Origin: Myxocyprinus asiaticus
Taxonomy: Eukaryota; Chordata; Actinopteri; Cypriniformes; Catostomidae
DNA: 64,000 nt
Reading direction: 5' to 3'
NCBI RefSeq assembly: GCF_019703515.2
Contig: NC_059373.1
Span: 14,892,281-14,956,280 of the forward strand
The first letter of the stretch is position 1. Each line of letters opens with the position of its first letter. The position numbers were made by a program, and so were the translations under genes. Under the pieces are notes generated by a model. The model did not search any database and was not told the origin of the DNA. It was given only the letters and a program-made list of their open reading frames with translations. Positions 46,983-58,241 of the stretch are shown one piece after another.

Positions 46983-49899
46983 TGTGGTTACTGCAGTTTG
47001 CTTTATAAGGGCAATATAGACCTGATCCTATAGGTCTAAGTTTTTCTTTTTCTGCACCATACATCAAAACAAGGTAGGTCTCTTGAAAAAATCAGGAGGA
47101 AGTGCAATGAGACTGGGATGTGATGGCATATTGCTCAATCTCCCTGAGAGTAAACAGCTGAATAAGTGAACACAACCTTCCAAACTTTGAGCGATCTGTC
47201 TTCTAGACACCTCACTGACTTTCAGAACAAGTGTTTTCCACTTTGTAATGTCCCTGTTTGAAAGAAAATCTTCTAGTGCCTTTTCGACTGTTGGCAAACG
47301 ATAATGTGAATATTGAGAAGGACAGTGAGCAGGTGGACGCAGCTAAGAGGCAGCAGTTAGTTTCCTATGTCATGCCTGCTGCCCAGACGGCTACAGCCTG
47401 AGTTGTTTTCTCACATGATGAGTGTGTGACAGCTGGACATAGAGCTTATCTCCCCTGGCCCATCTCCCTCTCTGGAGAATGAATCTGAACTATGCTAAAA
47501 AGCCTGCTTGGAGAACACTTCATCTCACCAAACCTTATTATATATACTTATTATACAGTATATACTGTATTTACATCCACAGTTTTTATTTTAATGGTGA
47601 ACCGATTAACTAGTGTCACCACTAGCATCACCAAACTGACTTGCAAGAATAATGTGCAAACTCAAGCCATTGGTTGAGCCAATTTTACCATGTTGCGCTG
47701 CTCAAAATATATTGATAGCCCAACAGAGCCACAGTGTTTACAATTTTCGGTGAAACCAACCTATGAATGTCTTACTTATAGTTATCTCTACATATTAAGC
47801 CGGGATATGAGAAAGTATTTTTTGCAGACTCTTTTAAACCAAAGCAACTTACAGTATACACACCTTGGGGGAAAGTCCCCCTGAGGCAACCTGGGGTTAA
47901 GTGTTTTGCTCATTAATGCTTCATTTAATAAGTTTCCGTTGCGCTGAGTTGATCTACTGTAATAATTTGTATAACAAGTCCACATCCTTAACCACATGTT
48001 TCCCAACCTATCTCATTTGGGACTTGAGTACGCTGGCGCCACTTAAATGTGACGACTAATAATAGGCAGCTGAAACTAAGACCGCTGCGTTGTCTAAACT
48101 CAGAAAACTGTCTTTTCACAGTATATCTCTGGAGTTGCTCTGTGATTTCCTCCTCAGTTAAGCAAAAGCTGCCCCGAGCTGGAACACGTTAAGAAAAAAT
48201 TTTAGCAGCAGCTGATGTTGGAGAACTACAAATGGTGTGGTGAGGTGGGTGCGACAGAGTTAAAATAAACACGAAACTCTGTCATTACAGTTCAAGGGAG
48301 AGCAACAGCGGACTGGAAGCCCACGGCCCAGCCGAAGTTCTGCTGCATGTTTGTGGTGCTGAGACTGACCCATACAGAGCTTGTGGTTAAAGCCTGTCGG
48401 GACATCAGTCTAGCCTGGACAAGACTGGGCTTTTGAGAAAACAGACCAAAATGACTAATGTCAGTGCAATTTCAGAGCAGAGGATGTTTCAGAAAAAACC
48501 AAAACAAATCGCCTTTCCGACATACATGGTGCTTTGGAAGTAATCTCTCACAAAAAGCAAGGAAGGATCAGTAGATGAAAAAACGAGGGCAAAGAAGTTG
48601 TTTTCTTTTAATAACTGACTTGTGCTTTCTGGTGCAAAACGGTACAATATGGCTATTAAGATGGTTACATCTTGAACAACAACTCATGATTTAATTTATG
48701 GACAACAATAATAATAATTACAAGCAGGCTTGATTAATTATGTTTGAACAATATGCTCCTTGCACACATGCCACAAGGGCTAATTAACCTGACAAACATG
48801 ATGGGCTGGGTCAATTGGAGGATGTCAGCCGTAGTAGTTAATAACTGTATGAATACTGTGAATATTTGAACCAGCTGAAAATCTTAATGGCTTTCATTGC
48901 TGTACACCCACTAAAAACATAAGCTTTCGGTGCCACAATGCCTGGCTATTCATATCTATATCCCTCCTCTCTTTTACCTTCGTCTGGCCCAAATGAAGTC
49001 ATATACATTATGTTATATGACGCCATGGAATGAGTTATGAGAGCCTGTCAAAAGAGCCGAGATTCCAGCCATTTTTCCGTCCCCTCCCGGTTTCCCTGTT
49101 CTTTCAACTTCAACACAGGGGTGGACGCTTCATACATTTCACATGGCGCTTTCATATTGGAACACAAATACAATGAAAAAATCTATTTAGATGCCAAGAC
49201 CTGTCAGTAAGTCAGATTTCTTAACAGGACTGTCAAATACAACTCTATTTTGCAGTACAAAAAAGTGCACTTACTGGTCTGACACGTATTTGATATGCAT
49301 GTTGGTATCTTGGGATCTAATTTAAAAAATCACTGTGCTCAGTATTAAAATGCTGTGGTGGTCCTGAAACACCTGTGGTAATTGAGATCTAATTTGCAAT
49401 TACTGTTATTAGCATACACAATATAGGACTGTTACCAATGATCCACTTATACAGAAAGGACATAATAATAATAATATTTTGAATATTACAGGAATTTAAA
49501 ATTTTTTAATATGGGCTATTGGATGTTTGAAATATTTATGTAAAATTTTGATATTTTATTTAAAGTTAAATTCGTTTAATATTCGTCAAATCTTGTAAGT
49601 TTAATTGCATTTCATCATTGTACCATTTGCAAATGAAAATGTATCTCATTTTGATGGTTATTATACTTCTCTCGCTTGTTTCATCATTTCATCACGCGTA
49701 GAGGTTGGATTAAGTGCGTTACCTGTTTATATCACACTAGTCCCTCAGTATGGCCGCATCCTCATCCCCAACCGATACTGAAAGCTTACTTCTCTCCCCT
49801 CTCTCTCTCTGTCTGTGTGAAATGGCCCAGCTTTTTTCAGTAGCAAAATATTACGTGATGCATCAACACTCAAGTCTCACAGTCCACCCCTCAACCGCT
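46983..49899. other. No gene seen
   Basis: Almost 3 kb without recognised repeats, CDS or RNA genes. The 48600-49020 part is unique-looking and rich in TAATTA/CTAATTAA-type motifs. 47530-47565 holds a palindromic TATACTGTA stretch. Confidence 0.45.
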
Positions 49900-50970
49900 G
49901 CGTAGACACCTCCGCTGCCTTCAAACCCCGTCTATATCTCCTCCTCGACTCTGAAGCGTGTCTTCTCGCTTTACCAGCTCTACAACCTGATTGAGTTACA
50001 CAGCGACTCGCGCAAGCATAAACACCGAGAGCGCGCGTAATCTCACACCTCCCGCGTGCGCTTCTCCGTCCCTCCCTATATTCCCACTCAGTAATGATTC
50101 ATACAGATTTTTGGCAAATATTAATATTCCATTCGGGCTCCAATTATCCTGAGGGTGATTTATATGAGTCTACGTTCAGTTACTGGTCTCCAGTCCAGTG
50201 ATGGTTCATCACAAGAGGCATTCCTCTGTTTAAATAATGTGGGTTCTTACCTTATTAACCGCGCGTCAGATCATTTGGATGAATGAGGAGACGAGACTCC
50301 CGTCTGTATATATAGTCATAAAGGAAACTGAAACGCCAGTAGCCACGTTAATATTTCATTGAGCTAGTGTATAGGAGATGTCGGTGCATGGATAAAAGGA
50401 TTGCCATATGACAAGGAAACAATGGTCGCAGTGTCCATGGGGTGGACTCCGCTCGGTCGCACAATTGAAGTTTAAGGTCCCTGGTACTGATGTGAACTTG
50501 ATGATAAAAAGCATTGTATGGGATCAGAAATCGTAATGCGTAATGACTTGAACCATTATAGCAAAGCAGAGCCACAATACTACACCGTTATGTTCTGTAT
50601 GTTCAGCAGACGCTCAATGGTGCACTCCCCAAATCCCGTCCACTCGCACCCAAACCTTGCACAATTCACTGCCGGCACCGTCCAGAGACGTTTCCCTTTG
50701 TTTGTACATCTGGACAATATTAAATATGTACATTTAGCGCCTACATATGGTATCCGTCATAGTATCAGCATTTGGGGTTACATTGTTCATTTTCTCGCAT
50801 CCACAACATTCCAGTCGGGCCCGCCCCCCGGCGCTTGTGATTGGCTCAAAGACTCGGGGTGCCTTCGCGCGAACTAAATCTAAAGAAAACAGACGTACAT
50901 CTGGACGGCGGTGCGCGTCACAATCGCCGAAGGTCGCCAGCCTCAGCGTCACGCTCAAATAGACGCTCTG
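49900..50970. promoter_or_regulatory. CpG-rich region, likely vertebrate promoter
   Basis: CpG dinucleotides are visibly concentrated at 49985-50070 (for example GAGAGCGCGCG and CCCGCGTGCG) and 50815-50960, in contrast with the CpG-poor surroundings. At 50818-50834 there is a GC-box-like run (CCCGCCCCCCGG). At about 50838-50843 GATTGG reads as CCAATC on the minus strand, which orients the promoter toward ext1c. No repeat family is apparent here. Known: unmethylated CpG-rich blocks usually mark promoters in fish as well as mammals. Inferred: this is the ext1c promoter. Confidence 0.5.
50251..50800 (-). other. Candidate non-coding first exon with splice donor at 50251
   Basis: On the minus strand the sequence reads TTAATAAG|GTAAGAAC with the last exon base at 50251, a strong donor lying inside a CpG-rich block upstream of ext1c on the same strand. 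The 5' edge is unknown: a TATATATA string near 50310 could place the start near 50285, or the GC and CCAAT boxes near 50.82-50.84 kb could place it near 50.75 kb. Spliced to the acceptor at 38884 it would give an 11.4-kb intron in the ext1c 5' UTR. It could equally belong to a separate non-coding transcript. No protein is recognisable in it. Confidence 0.33.
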
Positions 50971-51202
50971 CGGTCAGCCAGAACCGATCTGTGCAGCTGG
51001 AAGGTTGACAAGCTATAAACTATCCACCCAAGTTTAATATTAGAGTGATCATAACACTGACGTGAATCGAAATAACGCTCTCGTACACACGGCACTAAAG
51101 CTATCAAGCAGGTGCAAATAAGCCATTTGCTACAAATAAATAAGTTAATTAATTCATTAATAATAATGTAAAAGAAAATCTTTTGACTAAAACTACAATA
51201 TA

Positions 51203-51749
51203 CACTACCAGTCAAAAGTTTTGAAACACTTACTCATTCTTTATTATATTTTTTTCCCCCTTCACGTTTTAGAATAATAGTAAAGTCATTAAAACTATGG
51301 AATAACATAAATGGAACTATGGGATTTATGTTGTGACAAAACAAAATCCAAAATAAATCAAAACTGTGTTATATTTTAGCATCTTCAAAGTAGTCACCCT
51401 TTGCCTAGAATTTGCAGAAATGTACTCTTGACATTTTCTCAACCAACTTCTTGAGGTATCACCCTGGGATGATTTTTAAACAGTATTGAAGGAGTTCCCA
51501 TCTATGTTAGCCACTTATTGGCTGCTTTTCTTTATTATTTGGTCCAAGTCATTAATTTCAAAAACTTTTTTTTATTTTTTTTTTATTAAATTTTAGTTTT
51601 ATAATAACATAAATTAATATGGTGGCACAATTATATTTTTGTCTACAAAACTAATTTCAAACATTTAAGCATACGCCTTCAGATCAAAAGATTTTTAAGA
51701 CGGTGAGAAACATTTCAGTCAAGTGTTTCAAAACTTTTGACCGGTAGTG
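51203..51749. mobile_element. Tc1-type MITE (CACTACCAGTCAAAAGTTTT ends), 547 bp
   Basis: The left end CACTACCAGTCAAAAGTTTT and minus-strand right end CACTACCGGTCAAAAGTTTT, with GAAACACTT following, are flanked by TA (51201-51202 and 51750-51751). The interior has TCTTCAAAGTAGTCACCCTT and CTCAACCAACTTCTTGAGGT. A decayed relative lies at 62825-63211. No transposase. Confidence 0.9.
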
Positions 51750-51835
51750 TATATTTTAAATTACACACACTCACTCTCACTCTCTCTATATATATAGACA
51801 CACACACACACACATACACACACATACACACACAT

Positions 51836-53016
51836 GGAATAATGTACAGATTTTGCTGTTTCGGGAGGAAATTGGTACTTTTATTCATTCAGCTGATCAC
51901 AAAGTATAGTCAGGACATTACTGATGTAAAAAAACATCACTATCACTATTTGAAAAAAGTCATTTTTGATCAAATCTAGACAGGCCCCATTTCCAGCAGC
52001 CATCACTCCAACACCTTATCCTTGAGTAATCATTCTAAATTGCTAATTTGGTACTAGAAAATCATTTGCCATTATATCAAACACAGTTGAAAGATATTTG
52101 GTTCTTTAAATGAAGCTTAACATTGTCTTTTTGTTTGTTTTTGAGTTGCCACAGTATGCAATAGACTGGCATGTCTTAAGGTCAATATTAGGTCAAAAAT
52201 GGCAAAAAAGAAACTGCTTTCTCTAGAAACTTTTCAGTCAATCACTGTTTTGAGGAATGAAGGCTATACACTGCTTGAAATTGCCAAAAAACTGAAGATT
52301 TCATACAAAGGTGTACACTACAGTCTTCAAAGACAAAGGACAACTGGCTCTAACAAGGACAGAAAGAGATGTGGAAGGCCAGATGTACAACTAAACAAGA
52401 GGATAAGTACATCAGAGTCTCTAGTTTGAGAAATAGACGCCTCACATGTCCTCAGCTGACAGCTTCATTGAATTCTACCTGCTCAACACCAGTTTCATGT
52501 ACAGCAGTAAAGAGAAGACTCAGGAGTGCAAGCCTTATGTGAAGAATTACAAAGAAAAAGCCACTTTTGAAACAGAAAAACAAAAAGAAAAGGTATGAGT
52601 GGGCAAAGAAACACAAACATTGGACAACAGATAATTGGAAAAGATTGTTATGGATCTTAACCCCATTGAGCTTTTGTGGGATCAGCTAGACTGTAAGGTG
52701 TGTGAGAAGTGCCCGACAAGACAGCCACATCTATGGCAAGTGCTACAGGAAGCGTGGGGTGAAATGTCACCTGAGGATCTGGACAAACTGACAGCTAGAA
52801 TGCCAAGAATCTGCAAAGATGTCATTGCTGCACATGGAGGATTTTTTGATGAGAACTCTTTGAAATAGTTTAAGAAATTCAAATTGTAATAATAATTTTT
52901 CACATTATTAATGTCCTGAATATACATTGTGATCAGTTGAATGCCACTTTGGTGAATAAAAGTACCAATTTCTTTCCATAAAAGCAAAATCTGTACATTA
53001 TTCCAAACTTTTGGCG
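51836..53016 (+). mobile_element. Tc1-like transposon, internal-deletion derivative, copy 2 with eroded ends
   Basis: Starts inside the terminal repeat (GGAATAATGTACAGATTTTG) right after a CA/TA-rich microsatellite and ends at CCAAACTTTTGGCG followed by CACACATACATACA. The outermost CACTGG...GGCC bases seen in copy 1 (14977-16185) are thus replaced or overwritten on both sides by CA repeats. The interior matches copy 1 in opposite orientation, including the same transposase deletion. Confidence 0.88.
52199..52868 (+). pseudogene. Tc1-like transposase remnant lacking the catalytic core, copy 2
   Basis: MAKKKLLSLETFQSITVLRNEGYTLLEIAKKLKISYKGVHYSLQRQR gives an intact N-terminal helix-turn-helix with RKRCGRPDVQLNKRISTSESLV, then a stop. 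The central linker (LTCPQLTASLN, VKRRLRSASLM, with a stop after it) reaches NWKRLLW and then the C-terminal MDLNPIELLWDQLDCKVCEKCP...FFDENSLK begins at once (about 52635-52665). The junction bases are the same as in copy 1, and the catalytic aspartates are absent. Confidence 0.92.
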
Positions 53017-54106
53017 CACACATACATACATATACACAGTATGGAGTTTTTGTGAACAATTCTTGTCTAGACTTAACATTTTCTAATGTCAGGGGTCAGG
53101 ACTATTTTCTTATACATATGGTTTGATTTACTGGCAATGAGTACTTTATATACAAAGTTCAATTTCATGTTTTCACTACAAGTATCACACCCGTAACGCT
53201 TAATTACTGTGGCAACGGTTCAACCCCGTCTTATATTCAACCATTTTATATATCATTTATTTGGATGAATAAAAATAAACCTAACTTACTTGAATAAAGT
53301 CAAAATAAAAATCAGTGCATGATGCAGCAGCAGTGGCGCCAGTCCATCCAAGGCAAGGTTGAATGACAGCTGTTTGTGTAAAAAAGTGCAAATCGAGAAT
53401 GCACAGGCCGGGACATTCTCGATAAGATATTAAACCCCCACCCTGATGAGACATTAACACCAAAACGTGCAGGGTTATATCTTTACTTTACTTTTAAACC
53501 ACTGCCCTCTTGTGGTCAAACTGAAAACTCTTCGTTCATAGTATGAGTGATGCATGCAACAATGCCTGTAGTCCAGTTCTGAAATAAACAACATGAATAT
53601 AAAATCAGCATACTTTATTAAAATATCTTTACACTGAGTTTTTTCAATTATTAAACCATTAAAGCAAGTATTTACCCAATTACAAAATAAGAAAAAAGGG
53701 TAAATTGAGAGGATGTTGCAATTTGCTATCCTTCTGTTAACCCTACTGTTATACTCTATTGGTTTATTACATTGGATGGTTACTTTTTATGATCTTCCAA
53801 TCTAAATTAAAGAGGGGCAATACAGGGACAGCTGTAATTGTTATTAAGAAGGGCATAAATTGTTCCAGACAGCTACGCCGCCAACTGCCATTGTTCCGTT
53901 TGGTTACAATCGATTAATCATTGGGCCTTTGGAGTGAGAAGGTACACTTTTTCTGTCATTGATTCCAGTCCCCATGTTTTGTGTTTGTCCTCAAAGCCAT
54001 CTACACACTGAAGCAATTCAATGTCACAGGCCCCTCCTGGAATGACAGAGTCATTGCAATGATTATTGACAAAGCTATTGAGAAAAACCATTTCTCAGGA
54101 ACTGTG
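53017..54106. other. No gene seen
   Basis: Unique-looking AT-rich sequence without supported features. Confidence 0.4.
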
Positions 54107-54410
54107 AAGGTGGGGGGTGTTAGATGTAATGTATGAGGCCGAAGTGAGTGATGCATGTCGGCTAAGACAGGTAAGTGGTTTAGGGTGGTTCTATGGAGGT
54201 GGTGGGGGGGGTGTTAGATGTAATGTATGAGGCCGAAGTGAGTGATGCATGTCGGCTAAGACAGGTAAGTGGTTTAGGGTGGTTCTATGGAGGTGGTGGG
54301 GGGGGTGTTAGATGTAATGTATGAGGCCGAAGTGAGTGATGCATGTCGGTTAGGACAGGTAAGTATGTGAGGGTGGTCCTATGGAAGTGGGGGGGTGTTA
54401 GATGTTATTA
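54107..54410. repeat. 94-bp minisatellite, three to four units
   Basis: The unit containing TGTTAGATGTAATGTATGAG, GCCGAAGTGAGTGATGCATG and GGTTCTATGGAGGTGG recurs with TAGATG at 54121, 54215, 54309 and, after a 90-bp unit, 54399, where similarity fades. Units 1 and 2 are practically identical. G-rich runs of 6-8 bases close each unit. Confidence 0.97.
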
Positions 54411-54838
54411 GCTCCAGTGACTTGCAGTATAACTGTTAAAGACAACAACATAGCAACATCATGTTTTGATACAGTACAAAAAAAGCTACTGACATGTCAA
54501 GATGATGTGTTTAAGAGGAGTTACCAAAACTCACCAAATAAATTGTTTAAATTCTCTTCCGATACAAAAAATGGTGGACCTGTAAGTGGCAACAGAAATC
54601 ATCAAATACAGTATATATAACACAAATGCTTTAGAAGGAAAATAAGTCCTTATTCAATTTGGCTTTCCTCCAAATGTTACCTTTATACAGCTCAGGATTA
54701 TATTCCAGTGTGCTCACAAGATATCTGCAGTTGCTGTCCATTAAGGAAACAAGGAGAGTAGCATACCTTGACAATGAAGACATTAGAGATTAAGAGATAC
54801 AGATTAAGAGCATGGGTGTATGATCAATGCATATTATA
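54411..54838. other. No gene seen
   Basis: A 72-codon frame (54402-54620) has no recognisable motif. Confidence 0.4.
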
Positions 54839-55346
54839 CAGTACTGTGCAAAAGTCCTAGGCACATAAGATGTTTCACAAAAACATTTGTCTTAAGATGG
54901 TTATTTATATTTTCAGCTTTAGTTTGTCAATAGGAAATATACATTTATACTCCCAAACATTACTTTTTCAAATAGAATAGAATAGAAGAACAAGGAGCCC
55001 TGCAACAGATGGCATGGCCCCACAGAGCCCCCACTGAACATCGGGTCAGTCTGGGATTACACGAAGAGACAGAAGGAATTGAGACAGCCGAAATAAATAA
55101 AAGAACTGTGGTGAATTCTCCAATCTGCCAACAACCAAGAAAAACTGTGTCCAGGTGTAAGTAGGAGAATTGGTACTGTTTTGAAGGCAAATGTGTTCAC
55201 ACCAAATATTGATTTAGCTCTTTTTCTGTTTACTGGACTTTGTATGACATTAATTGATTAATGAAAACTATTTGTCATAATTTTTTTTTAAGAAATCCTC
55301 ACTTTGAAAGTTTTTCACAAGTGCCTAAAACTTTTGCACAGTACTG
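54839..55346. mobile_element. Tc1-type MITE (CAGTACTGTGCAAAAGTCCT ends), 508 bp
   Basis: The left end CAGTACTGTGCAAAAGTCCT with AGGCAC mirrors the right end GTGCCTAAAACTTTTGCACA with GTACTG. TA flanks at 54837-54838 and 55347-55348. Non-coding interior. Confidence 0.92.
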
Positions 55347-55348
55347 TA

Positions 55349-57837
55349 TAATACAATATCATTAAAATAATAGTACATACCGAACTGTTTTCATTACTTA
55401 CTTTGGCCTGTCACATGGATTTATAGCCACCAGTGCTCCTCTATCCCATATTCCTCCAAACTTTCCTGCAATGGCACTGTGTTTGGACAAATCCCAAAGA
55501 CAGAGAGCGAGAGAGTGAGAGAGTGATGTGCATTTAAATGTGCTTCAAGTGACATGTTTAATCATCTAAAATTAGGTGAAATATGCACCTGGAGAACTTG
55601 TATAAATCACACTGATAGATGGAGATCTTTCCATCCGTACTCTGAGAACAAGGAAAATGCATTAGTTGAGTGGGTGTGACTTGTAACTCACACAGAACCA
55701 TCATGCTGTCCACTTCCATTAAAGAAAGCTGAAGTATTACACTGTGGGGCATTCGTCTGAAATTAATCTGAGGTACCCGCTAAGCTACATTGTCGAATGC
55801 CATTCTAACAATACAACTAGTGACTCATTGTAGGATTTAGAGGGACTGTAAACCCGTCTAGCTACTTTTATCACTGGTTTGTGTCCAGCAAGGCCTTTAA
55901 CAAGGCACTGTGGGTGCCAAAGGGAGACCTCCAAATACCTTGAACACCTTCGCTCCAGGAATAGCTGGTACTGGTTCTTCATGGTATGCAAGACTTTGAT
56001 CTTCAAAGAATTGTTTAATTCCTTTTTCTGAAATTTCAACTCCAACAACCGTGTGACCCATATCAGCCAACCTAAGTAAGCATGATGGAAAACTTAGGGG
56101 GTGTTAGAAAGATTTGTAATATTATAAATTAAAATGGACTTAAGATCTCATACCATTTCATGTCTACAGCTTTTCCACATAGTGGGAAGAATAATGGAAC
56201 ACTCTTTCGTCCACATATGATTTTGTCTAAGTTGTTTTCCAGCAACCTACCATAAGGCACAAGAAAAAGAAATCAAGTAAACTGAATTAAATGAAAAGAG
56301 AAATTCAACACACAACAACGAGGAACAAGAAATGAGTAACAGCCTCTACACATTATGGATAATTCAAAATGAACATTATTCATTCATAAGTGACACGGGA
56401 TGATCTCAAAATAATAAAGTGACAGAGCAGACACATCTCGGCTGTGATGATGCAGCTTAATGCCGTCATTGCATCAGACTTTTTGTTAGATGCACATAAG
56501 GACTTGATATCTCTGAAGTGTGTTAATGGTTGTGTCTCAATGTTGACTGATGAATTAATTGTTGCTAGTTCTCTGTCTGTGATGAATTAATGTCCTGTAG
56601 TCATTCTTGTTTATGGTGTGAAAGTAAGAATGAGGTGTGCGCAGCTTTATTTCATTGCATGTATTATGAGAAACCGGGAAGGATAGTTTATACATATTGA
56701 TGACAGTTTATTATTAAAAGTCTTACACATATGGAAACAGTAATTGAAGGCTAGCTTGGATCATTTCTCATCTTGTCAAATTTATCAGTCTTGTGTTCAT
56801 CTGTATACCTGCATGTCATTGCTGGGGTATTAAAGACAGCGTTGGGTTAGACACGCTTCTTTTATTCCAGGTTGTGCTGGATGGTCTGTTCCATTAGCGC
56901 AGTTTGGTGTGGGGACTGGGGGGCAATTTGACTGTAATGTTTAAGCAGAGTAAACTGATTGATTGTTGTGATATGGGGGTGTAAATCAAAGTCTAAATAA
57001 AAAAATAAAAAAATGTGTCTTAATTTAAAAATGTGTTTGTTACTGAATATACAGTATGCTTATAGTTTATTTACATGTGAGGTAAGATAAATCTCACTTT
57101 CTTTCTGGATTATGTTTACTTTAGACCATTTCGAGTAATTGAGTGAGAAACTATAAAAGGGTTATTTATATCCTGAGGAGGGAGGAAGGAGGGAACATTG
57201 CTGTGAGTTTCCCAAACTGTAAAGCCGTGAGCATCTTTACCAGTGTTGACCAGTTTCAGTCATTGACTTATATTTTGGCAAATTGATTTATTTATTTATT
57301 TTTATTATTCTACTTTTTCAAAGTCTGTGTGGTGACCTCACTCTATGAAAATAATGAAAATAAAGCACCCCTCACATCTGAAGAATCTGCCTGCTAAACT
57401 CCTATAACATACTACTACTTTACATCGGCAGAGCGCGAATGTGTGAACATGCATGATTAACTATATTGCTTGTGACCAAATGTATGAGGCCGTGATTACT
57501 TGTGCACATGAGGTTTGTGGAAACCAATTTTTCCTTCTTGCCACCTGTCCTCCCACTCTGACAAAGCCATCACTCTGTTTGCCTGGGCAGACATGTTCAC
57601 TCCTCTCCTCAGCTGTGCTGATTTTTGTTTCTTCAGACTCTTGATCAAAAACTGGATTTTGGAATTAGCCTAATGAGAACAACGACACATGTATACAGTA
57701 TCATGAATAACTTGTTCTTTACCTTTCCCAGCACACAATTTATACCATAACGAGTACCAAGCCAAAACAAAGAATAACTGATAAGAATGTAGAACAAGTC
57801 TAAGTATCAGATGTGACATTAATCCCAGGACCACTGC
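55349..57837. other. No gene seen
   Basis: About 2.5 kb without recognised repeats or genes. Small frames (55752-55558 minus, 56048-55785 minus) lack motifs. Confidence 0.4.
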
Positions 57838-57841
57838 TTAA

Positions 57842-58237
57842 AGGGATAGTTCACTCAAAAATGAAAATTGTCTCATCATTTACTCGCTCTCATGCCATTC
57901 CAGATGTGTATGTCTTTCTTTCTTCTGCTGAACACAAAGGAAGATTTTCAGAGAAATATCTCAGCTCTGTTGGTCCATTCAGTACAAGTGAATAATGGCC
58001 AGACCTTTGGAGATCCAAAAAGGACAAAATGGCAACTCCAGTGGTTAAATCCATGTCTTCTGAAGCGATATGATAGGTGTGGGTGAAAAACAGATCAAAT
58101 TTAAATCATTTTTTACTATAAATTCTCCTTCCTGTCCAGTAGGTGCCCATATGCACAAAGAATGCGAATCGCCAAAAACACAAGAAGAAGAATGTGAAAG
58201 TGGAGATTCATAGTAAGTAAAAAAAAAAAAAAAAGAC
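57842..58237. mobile_element. Left arm of palindromic TTAA MITE, split by a Kolobok-like insertion
   Basis: TTAA (57838-57841) then AGGGATAGTTCACTCAAAAA, TCATCATTTACTCGCTCTCA, TCAGCTCTGTTGGTCCATTC, AGTGGTTAAATCCATGTCTT and GGGTGAAAAACAGATCAAAT. The sequence to 58237 includes a central loop. The mirrored right arm resumes after the insertion at 59434. Confidence 0.8.
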
Positions 58238-58241
58238 TTAA

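Noticed and set aside
50518..50962. Plus-strand frames of 119 and 71 codons in the CpG-rich region
   Set aside because: Open frames are expected by chance in GC-rich promoter sequence; no homology recognised.
54107..54410. CRISPR-like regularly spaced repeat
   Set aside because: Units are head-to-tail 94-bp near-identical copies without unique spacers, in vertebrate-type DNA: a minisatellite.
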